NCBI RefSeq assembly: GCF_026586805.1 | Contig: NZ_JAPFHA010000001.1 | Span: forward strand, 186,001-250,000 | Length of the DNA: 64,000 nt | Reading direction: 5' to 3' | DNA from: Niveibacterium sp. 24ML | Lineage (GTDB): Bacteria; Pseudomonadota; Gammaproteobacteria; Burkholderiales; Rhodocyclaceae | Part shown: positions 53,781-63,609 of the stretch, in pieces | Numbering within the stretch: position 1 is the first letter of the stretch | Layout of the letters: each line of letters starts with the position of its first letter | Made by a program: the position numbers and the translations under genes | The notes under the pieces: model-generated | The model's input: the letters and a program-made list of their open reading frames with translations, nothing else | The model's database searches: none | What the model was told of the DNA's origin: nothing

Positions 53781-54817
53781 CCCGCACCGCACTCGTCAGC
53801 TATTTCTTTGCCAGCGACGCGCTGCCGCTGGGCGACTCGCTGGTCCGCGGCCTTGAAGCCAACGGCTGGAAGGTCGAGCGCTTCCACTGCCAGGCCGAGA
53901 GCCCGATCAACAACCTGCTCTTCAAGCCCTTGCGAAAGATCACGAAGGGGCTTGGTGCCGACGTCGACCTGGCGCGGCAGCTCGGCGTGGACAACGACAA
54001 CTTCCGCAACGCACGGTTGTACGAGCGCCTCGAAGCCGTGAAGCCAGATCTGCTGCTGGTTGTGCGCGGCACCGACTACAGCAAGGCAACGCTTGATCGG
54101 GCCAAGCAGAACGGTCTGCTCGGCACCAGCGTCGGCTGGTGGGTGGGTGGGCCGGAGTCGGCCGAGTTTCTCGCGCAAGACGCACAGACCTACGACCACT
54201 ACTTCTCGATCCACCCGGCGCCACTGCCTGAGGGCGTCGCTTGGCTCGATCTGCTCGGCCATGACGCGGCGATCTACCATCCGATCCCCGGCCTCGCGCA
54301 AGACGTGCCGATCAGCTTCGTCGGCGGACTCAACCCGCGCCGGCTAGAGGTGTTCTCGCAATTGACCGATCTGCCGATCCAGATCTACGGGCCGGGCTGG
54401 CGCAAACCCAAGAACGGCTGGCGCCCCGCGCTCTGGCGGCGGGTAAAGGCGCGCGGCATCTACGGCGATGCGCTCAACCGGCTCTACAACCGCTCGAAGA
54501 TCGTGCTCAACGTCACCGGCTGGAAGCCCGAAGCCGGCAAGGGCCTGAACCTGCGGGTGCTGGATGTGCCGGCCACCGGCGCCTTCCTGCTCACCGACTT
54601 CAGCGAGGATCTCGCCGCCTTCTTCAAGCCGGGCGAAGAGATCGAAACCTGGCACAGCATCGAGGAACTGCGCGACAAGTGCCGCTTCTACCTGGCCAAC
54701 GATGCCGCCCGCAGCAAGATCGCGGCAGCCGGCCTCGAGCGCGTTCGCAAGCTTGAAGACTACCGCAGCAAAATGGCGCGCCTGCTCGCCGGCGCCGGCC
54801 TGGCAGGCCCCGGCTGA
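53777..54817 (+). CDS. CgeB-like glycosyltransferase
   Basis: A 346-aa GT-B protein. SYFFASDALPLGDSLVRGLEANGWKVERFHC starts it, and LNRLYNRSKIVLNVTGWKP plus RVLDVPATGAFLLTDFSEDLAAFFKPGEEIETWHSIEEL are the C-terminal signature of the CgeB/family-1 group of glycan-modifying transferases. Its ATG overlaps the stop of the acyltransferase gene (ATGA). The sugar is unknown. Confidence 0.82.
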   Translation: MTRTALVSYFFASDALPLGDSLVRGLEANGWKVERFHCQAESPINNLLFKPLRKITKGLGADVDLARQLGVDNDNFRNARLYERLEAVKPDLLLVVRGTDYSKATLDRAKQNGLLGTSVGWWVGGPESAEFLAQDAQTYDHYFSIHPAPLPEGVAWLDLLGHDAAIYHPIPGLAQDVPISFVGGLNPRRLEVFSQLTDLPIQIYGPGWRKPKNGWRPALWRRVKARGIYGDALNRLYNRSKIVLNVTGWKPEAGKGLNLRVLDVPATGAFLLTDFSEDLAAFFKPGEEIETWHSIEELRDKCRFYLANDAARSKIAAAGLERVRKLEDYRSKMARLLAGAGLAGPG

Positions 54818-54859
54818 ACGCCGGCCCCGCGCACCCCAACACGATTCCGGATACACCTC

Positions 54860-55930
54860 ATGACAAGCATCCTGATCATACGCCGCGACAACATTGGCGA
54901 TCTAGTCTGTACCACGCCGCTGATCAGTGCCCTGCGACAGCGCTTCCCGGACGCGCGCATCGACGCCCTGGTCAACAGCTACAACCTGCCGGTTGTCATG
55001 CGCAGCCCCGATCTGGACGAAGTGTTCGCCTACACGAAAACCCACCACCGCGTGCGTGGCAGCGAATCGGCGCTGGGGGTGCTGTGGAAGCGCGCACGGC
55101 TGATGTTTCGCTTGCGCCAGCGCAAGTACGACTATGTGATCCTCGCCAACGGTGGCTGCATGGCACGCCCGGTGCGCCTCGCCCGACTGATCCAGCCCAA
55201 GCATGTGATCGGCTTCACCGAAGCCGGAAACCCGCTCGCAAGCCGCATCGACATGGGCGTGCCGGTCGAACGCCGCCCGGAGCACGAGTCCGAGGAGATC
55301 TTCCGCCTGCTCGAACCGCTGGGCATCACCGGCAAGCCGGGGCCGCTGGTGGTCCGCACCGATGCCGACTTGCAGGCCGGCGCCCAGCGCACGCTAAACC
55401 AGCAACCCTGGCGCAAGCTGCGTCCAACACTCGCCGTGCACATCAGCGCGCGCCTGCCGAGCCAGCGCTGGCCCGCCGAGCACTTCATCGAGGCCCTGCG
55501 CAACCTGGCGGGGCAAGGCGAGTATCAGTTCATGCTGTTCTGGTCGCCCGGCGACGAGAAGAACCCGATGCATCCCGGCGACGATGGCAAGGCCAGGCAG
55601 ATCATCGACGCGCTCGGCGCCGGCTTCCCGCTGCTGCCCTGGCCCAGCACCCGCCTGGATGAGCTGATGGCCGGCCTTGCGATCTGCGACGGCATGCTCT
55701 GCAGCGACGGTGGCGCAATGCATCTGGGCGCCGCGCTCGGGCTGCCGATGGCCGTGTTCTTCGGCGAATCGGACGCGACACGCTGGTATCCGTGGGGCGT
55801 GCCGCACGAGATCCTGCAACCGGAAAGCCGCAAGGTCGCGGAGGTGCCGGCCAGCGCGGCGATTGAAGCTCTGGCGCGGCTCAAGCCCGCGATGCACGAA
55901 CGCGCCACAGCACGCGGCGCAATCCGCTAG
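54860..55930 (+). CDS. Family 9 glycosyltransferase (heptosyltransferase-like), second
   Basis: A 356-aa enzyme. SILIIRRDNIGDLVCTTPLISALRQRFPDARIDALVNSYN is the N-terminal block and GMLCSDGGAMHLGAALGLPMAVFFGESDATRWYPWG the donor block. It is the third family 9 enzyme of the locus and closes it. Its acceptor is unknown. Confidence 0.85.
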   Translation: MTSILIIRRDNIGDLVCTTPLISALRQRFPDARIDALVNSYNLPVVMRSPDLDEVFAYTKTHHRVRGSESALGVLWKRARLMFRLRQRKYDYVILANGGCMARPVRLARLIQPKHVIGFTEAGNPLASRIDMGVPVERRPEHESEEIFRLLEPLGITGKPGPLVVRTDADLQAGAQRTLNQQPWRKLRPTLAVHISARLPSQRWPAEHFIEALRNLAGQGEYQFMLFWSPGDEKNPMHPGDDGKARQIIDALGAGFPLLPWPSTRLDELMAGLAICDGMLCSDGGAMHLGAALGLPMAVFFGESDATRWYPWGVPHEILQPESRKVAEVPASAAIEALARLKPAMHERATARGAIR

Positions 55931-56012
55931 GCCACGTACCCGGCCCGCGCGCGACAAGGCGCCGGGTTGGTTTCGTATCGCTCGACGCTGGTGCGCTTCG
56001 TAGCGCGAAGCC

Positions 56013-58802
56013 CTAGTGCGCTTCGTCCCAGTTGGCGCCGGCACCGACTTCCACCAGCAGCGGCACCTTGAGCGCCGCCGCGCCACTCATCAGCTCGGCG
56101 AGCTTCGGCTTCACGATCTCGAGCTCGCCCTGCGGCACTTCGAGCACCAGTTCGTCGTGCACCTGAAGCAGCAGTTTCGATTGCAGCGTGCTGCCCTGCA
56201 GCCAGTCATACACCTTGCGCATCGCGATCTTGACGATGTCAGCAGCGGTGCCCTGCATCGGCGCGTTGATCGCGGCGCGCTCGGCACCCTGACGGCGGCC
56301 GACCTGGGCCGCGCGGATCTCCGGCAGCATCAGGCGGCGGCCGAACACCGTTTCAACGTAGCCGTGATCGCGCGCGAAGTGACGGGTTTCTTCCATATAG
56401 CGGGCGACGCCGGGGTAACGGGCGAAGTAGCGGTCGATGTAGGCCTGCGCCGCGCTGCGCTCCAGATCCAGCGCCTTCGCCAGCCCGTGTGCGCTCATGC
56501 CGTAGATGAGGCCGAAGTTGATCGCCTTGGCGTAGCGGCGCTGCTCGCTGGTGACTTCGGCGGGTTCCAGGCCGAACACCTCGGCGGCGGTCGCGCGGTG
56601 CACGTCTTCGCCCTGAGCGAAGGCTTCGAGCAGGCGCGCATCGTCGGACAGGTGGGCCATGATCCGCAGCTCGATCTGCGAGTAGTCGGCCGACACGATG
56701 ACGTTGCCCGGCGCGGCGATGAAGGCGGCGCGGATGCGGCGGCCCTCTTCGGTACGCACCGGAATGTTCTGCAGGTTGGGCTCGGAACTCGACAGTCGCC
56801 CGGTCACCGCGCCGGCCTGCGAGAAGCTGGTGTGCACCCGCCCGGTGCCCGGGTTCACCGAGCGCGGCAGCTTGTCGGTGTAGGTGCTCTTGAGCTTGGC
56901 CATGCTGCGGTATTCAAGCAGCAGTTTCGGCAGCGGATAATCGAGCGCGAGTTGCTGCAGCACCTCTTCGTCGGTCGAAGGCTGGCCGCCGGGAGTCTTC
57001 TTGATCACCGGCAGTTGCTCGCGCTCGAAGAGGATCTCCTGGATCTGCTTGGGGCTGTTGAGGTTGAAGGGCTGCTTGGCGAGCGCATGCGCTTGCGCCT
57101 CGATCTCCATCATGCGGCGGCCCAGCGTGTCGGACTGCTTGATGAGCAGATCGCGGTCGATCAGCACGCCGTTACGCTCCATCGCCCAGAGCACTTCAAG
57201 CGCCGGCATTTCGATGTCGCGGTAGAGCTTGGCCAGCGCCGGGTCGCCCTCGACACGGCGGATCAGTACGTTGTGGACGCGCAGCGTGGCGTCGGCGTCT
57301 TCGGCGGCATATTCGGTCGCGCGCTGGATATCGACCTCGTGAAAGCCGATCTGGTTGGCGCCCTTGCCGCACACGTCGGTGTAGCTGAGCGCATCGAGCA
57401 TGCCGGCATGCCGCTTGGCAAGCTGGTCGAGGTCGTGCCCCTTGTCGCTCTCGACGACGAAGGATTCGAGCAGCGTGTCGTGCGCCACACCGCGCAGGCG
57501 GATGCCGTGGTTGGCCAGCACATGCATGTCGTACTTGAGGTTCTGGCCGAGCTTCTTGTGCGTATCGGATTCGAACCAGCCGCGCAGCTTGTCGAGCACC
57601 TCATCAAGCGGCAGCTGTGCAGGCGAGTCGGGGTAGCGATGCGTCAGCGGCAGATAGGCCGCTTCGCCCTCGGTGACACAGAAACTCATGCCGACCAGGC
57701 GCGCGAGCAGCGGATCGAGGCTGTCGGTTTCGGTGTCGAAAGCCGTCAGTTGCGCGGCAGTGATCTTCACCAGCCAGGCATCAAAGGTGGGCCAGTCAAG
57801 AATCGTGACGTAGCCCGCGCGATGCGCGCCGGCCTCCCCCAGCAATGAGGCCTGTGCGGGTGTTGTCTCCTGCGCCTTCTCGGCGGGTGCGGCAGGCGCA
57901 GCCTCGCTGCCGCCACCGGCCAGTGCCGCACGCGTTTCGCGCAGCCAGGTGCGGAATTCAAGGCGTTCGAACCATTCGGCGAGGGTTTCACGGTTCAGCG
58001 TCGCGGGGTCGAGCTGGTCAAGCGTCACCGGCAATTCGCAGTCGGTTTCGATCGTCACCAGCTTGCGCCCCACCGGCAGGAAGTCCAGATGCGCGCGCAG
58101 CTTGTCGCCCACCACGCCGCCGATCTTCCAGTCCTCCTTCTTGCCTTTGATCTCCTTGAGCTGCGCGGCAGCCACCACGCCGTCAAGCGAATCAAACTCG
58201 GTGAGCCATTTCACCGCCGTTTTCGGGCCGCACTTCTCCACGCCCGGCACGTTGTCGACGGTGTCGCCGACCAGCGCAAGATAGTCCACGATGCGCGTCG
58301 GCGGCACGCCGAACTTGGCCAGCACGCCGGCCTCATCAAGCACTTCGTTGCTCATGGTATTGACCAGACGCACACGCGAGGTGACCAGCTGCGCCATGTC
58401 CTTGTCGCCGGTCGAGATCACCACGTCATAGCCCGCCGCTTCACCGCGGCGCGCGAGCGTGCCGATCACATCGTCCGCCTCAACGCCTTCGACCATCACA
58501 AGAGGCCAGCCCATCGCCTGCACGCAGGCATGGATCGGTTCGATCTGCGCGCGCAGATCCTCGGGCATCGGCGGGCGGTTGGCTTTGTATGCGGGGTAGA
58601 GGTCGTCGCGGAAGGTTTTGCCCTTGGCGTCGAAGACACAGGCCAGCCGCTCTGCCTTGTAGTCACCCAACAGCCGGCGTAGCATGTTCAGCACCCCATA
58701 CACCGCGCCAGTCGGCTCTCCGCGAGCATTTCGCATGTCTGGCAGCGCATGAAAAGCGCGGTACAAATAGGACGATCCGTCGACCAGCAGCAGCGTCGGC
58801 AT
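56013..58802 (-). CDS. polA: DNA polymerase I
   Basis: A 929-aa enzyme with all three parts. Residues 1-290 form the 5'-3' exonuclease (LLLVDGSSYLYRAFHALP and GVEADDVIGTLA). Residues 320-520 are a 3'-5' proofreading domain with FDTETDSLDPL intact, so it should proofread. The C-terminal polymerase has VSADYSQIELRIMAHLS, RRYAKAINFGLIYGMSAHGLA (O-helix) and VHDELVLEV. It removes primers and fills repair gaps. It is divergent from the LOG-family gene. Confidence 0.98.
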   Translation of the reverse strand: MPTLLLVDGSSYLYRAFHALPDMRNARGEPTGAVYGVLNMLRRLLGDYKAERLACVFDAKGKTFRDDLYPAYKANRPPMPEDLRAQIEPIHACVQAMGWPLVMVEGVEADDVIGTLARRGEAAGYDVVISTGDKDMAQLVTSRVRLVNTMSNEVLDEAGVLAKFGVPPTRIVDYLALVGDTVDNVPGVEKCGPKTAVKWLTEFDSLDGVVAAAQLKEIKGKKEDWKIGGVVGDKLRAHLDFLPVGRKLVTIETDCELPVTLDQLDPATLNRETLAEWFERLEFRTWLRETRAALAGGGSEAAPAAPAEKAQETTPAQASLLGEAGAHRAGYVTILDWPTFDAWLVKITAAQLTAFDTETDSLDPLLARLVGMSFCVTEGEAAYLPLTHRYPDSPAQLPLDEVLDKLRGWFESDTHKKLGQNLKYDMHVLANHGIRLRGVAHDTLLESFVVESDKGHDLDQLAKRHAGMLDALSYTDVCGKGANQIGFHEVDIQRATEYAAEDADATLRVHNVLIRRVEGDPALAKLYRDIEMPALEVLWAMERNGVLIDRDLLIKQSDTLGRRMMEIEAQAHALAKQPFNLNSPKQIQEILFEREQLPVIKKTPGGQPSTDEEVLQQLALDYPLPKLLLEYRSMAKLKSTYTDKLPRSVNPGTGRVHTSFSQAGAVTGRLSSSEPNLQNIPVRTEEGRRIRAAFIAAPGNVIVSADYSQIELRIMAHLSDDARLLEAFAQGEDVHRATAAEVFGLEPAEVTSEQRRYAKAINFGLIYGMSAHGLAKALDLERSAAQAYIDRYFARYPGVARYMEETRHFARDHGYVETVFGRRLMLPEIRAAQVGRRQGAERAAINAPMQGTAADIVKIAMRKVYDWLQGSTLQSKLLLQVHDELVLEVPQGELEIVKPKLAELMSGAAALKVPLLVEVGAGANWDEAH

Positions 58803-58879
58803 GGGTTAAATCAACCGGTGAGTGTTGCAGTAGCCGTGCCGCTCACGACACCGCCCCAGTCCTGCAACGAAAGATTCGA

Positions 58880-59608
58880 ATGAGCGCGAAAGAGAAACTT
58901 CCGCCTGTAACCGCCACCACCCCCGGCCTGCATGGCCAGATGGCCCGCGAGGCCTGGCGGATCTTCGGGATTATGTCAGAGTTCGTTGACGCGACCGAAC
59001 GGCTGGCGCCGATCCGCCCGGCCGTCACGATCTTCGGCAGCGCCCGCACCAAGCCGGACCACCCGTACTACGTGATGACCGAAAAGATCGCGCGCCTGCT
59101 CTCGGATTCGGGCTTCTCGGTCATCTCGGGCGGCGGCCCCGGCATCATGGAAGCGGCCAACAAGGGGGCGTTCTTCGGCAAGTCGCCGTCGATCGGGCTC
59201 AACATCCAGTTGCCGATGGAACAGCACGGCAACCCCTACCAGGACATCTCGCAGACCTTCCACCACTTCTTCGCGCGCAAGTACATGTTCGTCAAGTGCG
59301 CGAGTGCGTATGTGGTGATGCCCGGCGGCTTCGGCACGCTGGACGAGCTGATGGAGTCGCTCACGCTGATCCAGACCGGCAAGAGCCGACCGATTCCGGT
59401 CATTCTTGTCCACTCGCCGTTCTGGAAAGGACTGATCGACTGGTTTCGCGATACGCTGGTCACCGAAAAGGTCATCAGCCCCGAAGATCTTGACCTCGTG
59501 CAGTTGCTCGACAGCCCGAAAGAGGTTGTCGATGCCATCTTCAAACACTACGAGCACCGCGGTTTCGGGCCTCTGCCCGGCGAACACGAACTGATGCTCA
59601 ACCTGTGA
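58880..59608 (+). CDS. LOG-family (TIGR00730) Rossmann-fold protein
   Basis: A 242-aa protein. FGSARTKPDHPYY, SGGGPGIMEAANKGAF and MPGGFGTLDELMESLTLIQ are the LOG motifs. This family includes cytokinin riboside 5'-monophosphate phosphoribohydrolases and bacterial nucleotide 5'-monophosphate nucleosidases. The longer form with extra C-terminal helices suggests the PpnN/type II group more than plant-type LOG. The start at 58880 excludes 97 upstream codons that overlap polA. Confidence 0.88.
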   Translation: MSAKEKLPPVTATTPGLHGQMAREAWRIFGIMSEFVDATERLAPIRPAVTIFGSARTKPDHPYYVMTEKIARLLSDSGFSVISGGGPGIMEAANKGAFFGKSPSIGLNIQLPMEQHGNPYQDISQTFHHFFARKYMFVKCASAYVVMPGGFGTLDELMESLTLIQTGKSRPIPVILVHSPFWKGLIDWFRDTLVTEKVISPEDLDLVQLLDSPKEVVDAIFKHYEHRGFGPLPGEHELMLNL

Positions 59609-59619
59609 GAGGCGTCCAA

Positions 59620-59958
59620 ATGCTCCGCCCGATCCACACCCTGATCGCCATCGCGCTGCTGGTTTCCGGCAACGCCTTTGCACAAACACCGCCCAAACTC
59701 GAACCGATCCCGGAACCGCCCCCGCCGCCGCCCGGCGTGGTCGATGCCAGCGAAGAACCGGAAATCAACGTCAGTACCCGCGGCGAAGACAAGATCGAGG
59801 AGTACCGCATCAAGGGCAAGCTCTACATGATCAAGGTGACGCCCAAGGTCGGCCAACCCTACTACCTGGTCGACCAGAAGGGTGATGGCGTCTTTGCGCC
59901 AACTGGCGAAGGCCAGCAGAACCTCTCTGTGCCGATGTGGCTGATCAAGAGCTGGTAA
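59620..59958 (+). CDS. Secreted DUF2782 protein
   Basis: A 112-aa protein with a signal peptide (MLRPIHTLIAIALLVSGNAFA), a Pro-rich linker (EPPPPPP) and the DUF2782 core (VSTRGEDKIEEYRIKGKLYMIKVTP). It is common next to thrB and polA in betaproteobacteria. Function unknown. A GTG five codons upstream is an alternative start. Confidence 0.85.
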   Translation: MLRPIHTLIAIALLVSGNAFAQTPPKLEPIPEPPPPPPGVVDASEEPEINVSTRGEDKIEEYRIKGKLYMIKVTPKVGQPYYLVDQKGDGVFAPTGEGQQNLSVPMWLIKSW

Positions 59959-60021
59959 GCAGAACCTTGCAGGCCGCCGCCCGCTGGCGCGCAAAGCGGC
60001 CGGTCTGCGCAACGAAAAGCC

Positions 60022-60966
60022 ATGTCCGTATTCACACCTGTTACCCCTGAGCAAATCACGCAATGGCTCGGCGGCTATGCCGTCGGGCGGCTGAGCGAAT
60101 TGCGCGGCATCGAGGCCGGCGTTCAGAACAGCAATTTCTTCGTCACCACCACGCTGGGCCGCTATGTGCTGACGCTGTTCGAGAGCGTGCCACGCGCCGA
60201 ACTGCCGTTCTACCTGCACCTGATGGCCCACCTGGCGCGGCACGGACTGCCCGTCCCGGCGCCGATCGCGACGCGCGATAACGACTACCTTGGCACTCTG
60301 GCGGGTCGGCCCGCCGTGATGGTGGCGCGGCTCGCCGGCCGCTCGGAGATGTCGCCCACCGTCGCGCACTGCGAGCGCCTCGGCGCGATGCTCGCGGGCC
60401 TCCACCTGGCAGGCGTTTCGTATGGGCGGCGGCAGGAGAACTCACGCGGCCCAGCCTGGCGCGAGCGCACTGCCGACACCGTCCGCCCCCAACTCCCGCC
60501 CGGCGACCGTGCCTTGCTCGATGCCGAGCTGATCGTGCAACGCGGGCTCGACTCGGTTGAACTGCCGCAGGGCACGATCCACGCCGACCTTTTCCGCGAC
60601 AACGTGCTGTGGGACGGCGAGCATGTCGGCGGCGTGATCGACTTCTACTTCGCCTGCAGCGACAGCCTGCTGCTCGATGTCGCGGTCACCGTCAACGATT
60701 GGTGCGGGCGTGCCGACGGCTCGCTGGACGCGGCGCGCGCCAGGGCCTTCCTGCTCGCCTACCACGCAGACCGGCCCTTCACCCGCGCCGAACGCGAAGC
60801 CTGGCCGACGATGCTGCGCCGCGCAGCGCTGCGCTTCTGGCTCTCGCGGCTGGAAGATTTCCATCGCCCGCGCGAAGGCGAGATGGTGCTGGTGAAGAAC
60901 CCCGACGAGTTCCGTGAGATCCTGCGTGCCCGGATCGCGCAACCGCATGCCGTGCCGCTGCCCTGA
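60022..60966 (+). CDS. thrB: Homoserine kinase (ThrB, aminoglycoside-phosphotransferase fold)
   Basis: A 314-aa kinase that makes O-phosphohomoserine for threonine synthesis. It is of the choline-kinase-like ThrB type, not the GHMP type: MSVFTPVTPEQITQWL starts it, GIEAGVQNSNFFVTT is the glycine-rich loop, and GTIHADLFRDNVLWDGEHVGGVIDFYFAC holds the catalytic Asp and the DFY metal site. Length is normal for the family. Confidence 0.95.
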   Translation: MSVFTPVTPEQITQWLGGYAVGRLSELRGIEAGVQNSNFFVTTTLGRYVLTLFESVPRAELPFYLHLMAHLARHGLPVPAPIATRDNDYLGTLAGRPAVMVARLAGRSEMSPTVAHCERLGAMLAGLHLAGVSYGRRQENSRGPAWRERTADTVRPQLPPGDRALLDAELIVQRGLDSVELPQGTIHADLFRDNVLWDGEHVGGVIDFYFACSDSLLLDVAVTVNDWCGRADGSLDAARARAFLLAYHADRPFTRAEREAWPTMLRRAALRFWLSRLEDFHRPREGEMVLVKNPDEFREILRARIAQPHAVPLP

Positions 60967-61022
60967 ACGCAGCGCATGCGGATTTGATAGCATCCGCCAC
61001 CCAGAGCATTCTTGGTAGCCTC

Positions 61023-61763
61023 ATGCATTCCCACCATATTCCCGTTCCCGCCCGCGTGCCGCCCGGCCGCGCCCTGATCTGGCTGCGTGAAGGCTGGCAA
61101 CTGTTCATGAAGCACCCGGCAGTCTGGGTCGCAATGGGAGCGGTCACCTTTCTGCTGCTGGCCATCGCGGTGCCGCTGCCGCTGATCGGGCGGGTGCTCG
61201 CCATGGTGGTGCTTCAGGTACTGGCCGGCGGCATGATCGCCGCCGCGCGCCATGCCGACGAAGCCGGCACCCTGCAACTGAACGAACTCTGGGAAGGGCT
61301 GCGCAAGCACGCCGCCAATCTGGCGATGATCGGCGTGCTGCAGGGCATCGCGCTGACCGCCGCGGGCATCCTCACCATGATCACCAGTCTTGCGCTAGGC
61401 CTGCTGCTTGACCTCACCGGCCTCTCGCACTTCAGCCTGATCACGGTTGTCCTGAGCTGGACTGCCGATCTGTTCGTGTCATTCATCGTCGTGGTCGGCA
61501 TGCTGCTTGCGCTGTGGTTTGCGCCCGCGCTGGTCATGCTCAACCGCGCATCGCCCTTCGACGCCATGCGCCTGTCTTTCCAGGCCACCACCCACAACCT
61601 GGGTGCCGCCGGCCTGCTCTCCTTGCTGCTGGTGATCGGCGTGCCGCTGATCGTCTTCAGCACCTTCGGTCTTGGCATCGTGCTGGTCATCCCCTTGGTC
61701 GCCACCACGATTTACGCTTCCTGGCGCGACGTCATCGGCGCCAACCCGGCCACGGTGATCTGA
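61023..61763 (+). CDS. BPSS1780-family membrane protein, first copy
   Basis: A 246-aa inner-membrane protein with about six hydrophobic segments; ALIWLREGWQLFMKHPAVWVAMG at the start and FDAMRLSFQATTHNLGAAGLLSLLLV near residue 180 are typical of the family. No function is known. A start at 60984 would add 13 residues. The next gene encodes a related protein. Confidence 0.82.
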   Translation: MHSHHIPVPARVPPGRALIWLREGWQLFMKHPAVWVAMGAVTFLLLAIAVPLPLIGRVLAMVVLQVLAGGMIAAARHADEAGTLQLNELWEGLRKHAANLAMIGVLQGIALTAAGILTMITSLALGLLLDLTGLSHFSLITVVLSWTADLFVSFIVVVGMLLALWFAPALVMLNRASPFDAMRLSFQATTHNLGAAGLLSLLLVIGVPLIVFSTFGLGIVLVIPLVATTIYASWRDVIGANPATVI

Positions 61764-61764
61764 C

Positions 61765-62574
61765 ATGCAGGCGCTAAAACTCCCCGCCGCCAGCGGCTTG
61801 GGCTGGATCAAGGCCGGCTTCGCGCTCTACCGCCGCAACCCCTTCGCGCTCGCCGCCAACGTCATGCTGATGTGGCTGGTACTGATGGTGGCCGGCATGT
61901 TGCTGGTGCCGGTGCTGGCCGCGCTGCTGCCGGAGACCCTTGCCCCGTGGATTGCCCAGGCGCCGGTTGCCTTGCTGCTGCCGGCGCTTTCAGTCGGCGT
62001 TTTCGACGTTTGCCGACTGGTGGACCGGGGCGATCCGGTGCATCCGTTCGCCCTGTTTTCCGGCCTCAAGCGCAACCCGCGGCAACTGTTGATCCTGGGC
62101 TTGATCTATTACGTTGGCAGCGCGCTCGCCCTTGGCGTGACGACCCTGATTGACGATGGCCTTTTGCTCGACGTGATGCAGGGTCGCAAGAAGGTGGACG
62201 ACGCCACGCTCGACGCTGGCAATCTGCTGCGTTCCGCCCTGCTGCTGATCGTGCTGACCCTGCCCGCGCTGATGGCCAACTGGTTCGCGCCCCTGCTCTC
62301 GGGCTGGAGCCAGGTGCCCGCGGTCAAGGCCGCGTTCTTCAGCTTTGTTGCCTTCTGGCGCAACTTCAGCGCTTTCCTGGTGTTTGGTCTCGGCATGATG
62401 GTGGTGTTCTGGCTGATCCCCGGCATTGCGGCCGCGATCGTGACCATGGCCTCCCCCATGCTGGGCGCCTCACTTGCAATGATGCTGCCGCTGTTCATGG
62501 TGCCAGCGCTTTACGCAGCGTTCTACGCCAACGCTCTGGAAGTCTTCCCCGGCTTGCGGGATGCAGCCGTCTGA
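61765..62574 (+). CDS. BPSS1780-family membrane protein, second copy
   Basis: A 269-aa membrane protein with the same layout as its neighbour: GLGWIKAGFALYRRNPFALAANV at the start and VKAAFFSFVAFWRNFSAFLVFGLGMM near 190. It starts one base after the stop of the first copy, so the pair looks like an old tandem duplication. Its end overlaps nadD by 14 bp. Confidence 0.8.
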   Translation: MQALKLPAASGLGWIKAGFALYRRNPFALAANVMLMWLVLMVAGMLLVPVLAALLPETLAPWIAQAPVALLLPALSVGVFDVCRLVDRGDPVHPFALFSGLKRNPRQLLILGLIYYVGSALALGVTTLIDDGLLLDVMQGRKKVDDATLDAGNLLRSALLLIVLTLPALMANWFAPLLSGWSQVPAVKAAFFSFVAFWRNFSAFLVFGLGMMVVFWLIPGIAAAIVTMASPMLGASLAMMLPLFMVPALYAAFYANALEVFPGLRDAAV

Positions 62575-63238
62575 ACGCGCGCCGCTGGGCATCCTCGGCG
62601 GCACCTTCGACCCGATCCACAACGGCCACCTGCGGCTTGCCGAAGAGGCCGTCACGCAGTTGGGCCTTGGTCGGATCCGGCTGATTCCCGCCGGGCGCCC
62701 GGCCCACCGCGGCGCCCCGGGCGCCAGCGCTGCGCAAAGGCTGGACATGGTGCAGCTTGCCGCCGCCGAGAATCCGCGCCTGGAAGTCGATGCCGCCGAA
62801 GTCCTGAGCGAAGCGCCCAGCTACACCGTGCCAACGCTTGAACGCTTGCGCGCCGAGCTGGGTGATGCGCGCCAGCTCGTACTGCTGCTGGGCGCTGACG
62901 CATTTGCCGGCCTGCCAAGCTGGCACCGCTGGACCACCCTGTTCGAACTGGCCCACATTGCGGTGGCCACACGGCCGGGCCATACGCTTGAGCTTGCCGC
63001 CCTCTCACCCGCGCTGGCCGAGCAATGCCGCCAGCGTGAAAGCGCCGCCGATGCGCTGCAGGCGCGCCCCCACGGCTGCATCGTGCGCTTTCCGATCACT
63101 GCGCTCGACATCTCGGCTACCGCCATCCGCACCCTTTGCGCCCGCCGTGAAAGCCCGCGCTACCTGTTGCCGGAGGGGGTTGTCGACTATATTGCCCAGC
63201 ACGGCCTTTATCTTGAACCGGAGGAAAACGCTTTCTGA
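62561..63238 (+). CDS. nadD: Nicotinate-nucleotide adenylyltransferase
   Basis: A 225-aa enzyme that makes deamido-NAD from nicotinate mononucleotide and ATP. GILGGTFDPIHNGHLRLAEEA carries the HxGH nucleotidyl-transfer motif, LLLGADAFAGLPSWHRW follows, and ITALDISATAIRTLCARRES is the ISSTxIR-type motif. Its last base overlaps the rsfS start. Confidence 0.96.
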   Translation: MQPSERAPLGILGGTFDPIHNGHLRLAEEAVTQLGLGRIRLIPAGRPAHRGAPGASAAQRLDMVQLAAAENPRLEVDAAEVLSEAPSYTVPTLERLRAELGDARQLVLLLGADAFAGLPSWHRWTTLFELAHIAVATRPGHTLELAALSPALAEQCRQRESAADALQARPHGCIVRFPITALDISATAIRTLCARRESPRYLLPEGVVDYIAQHGLYLEPEENAF

Positions 63239-63609
63239 TGAACATCTCAACGCTCGAAAAACTCGTTGTTGACGCCCTTGAGGACATCAAGGCCAAGGAC
63301 ATCGAAGTCATCAACACCACCCGCCTCACCGCGATGTTCGACCGCATCGTCATCGCCAGCGGCGATTCAAACCGCCAGACCAAGGCGCTCGCCCGCAATG
63401 TGCAGAACAAGGTGCTCGAAGCCGGCGGTCATGTGGTGAGCATGGAAGGGCAGGACACCGGCGAATGGGTGCTGGTCGATCTGGGCGACATCGTCGTTCA
63501 CGTCATGCAGCCTGCCGTGCGCGCCTACTACAACCTGGAAGAAATCTGGTCGCACACGCCGGTCCGCCATCGGCCGCATGAGGCCGACGCCCGCCACGAA
63601 ACGTTCTGA
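63238..63609 (+). CDS. rsfS: Ribosome silencing factor RsfS
   Basis: A 123-aa protein that binds ribosomal protein uL14 and stops subunit joining in starvation. [47 protein letters not shown] and [30 protein letters not shown] are the family core. The order nadD-rsfS-rlmH is widespread. Confidence 0.95.
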   Translation: MNISTLEKLVVDALEDIKAKDIEVINTTRLTAMFDRIVIASGDSNRQTKALARNVQNKVLEAGGHVVSMEGQDTGEWVLVDLGDIVVHVMQPAVRAYYNLEEIWSHTPVRHRPHEADARHETF

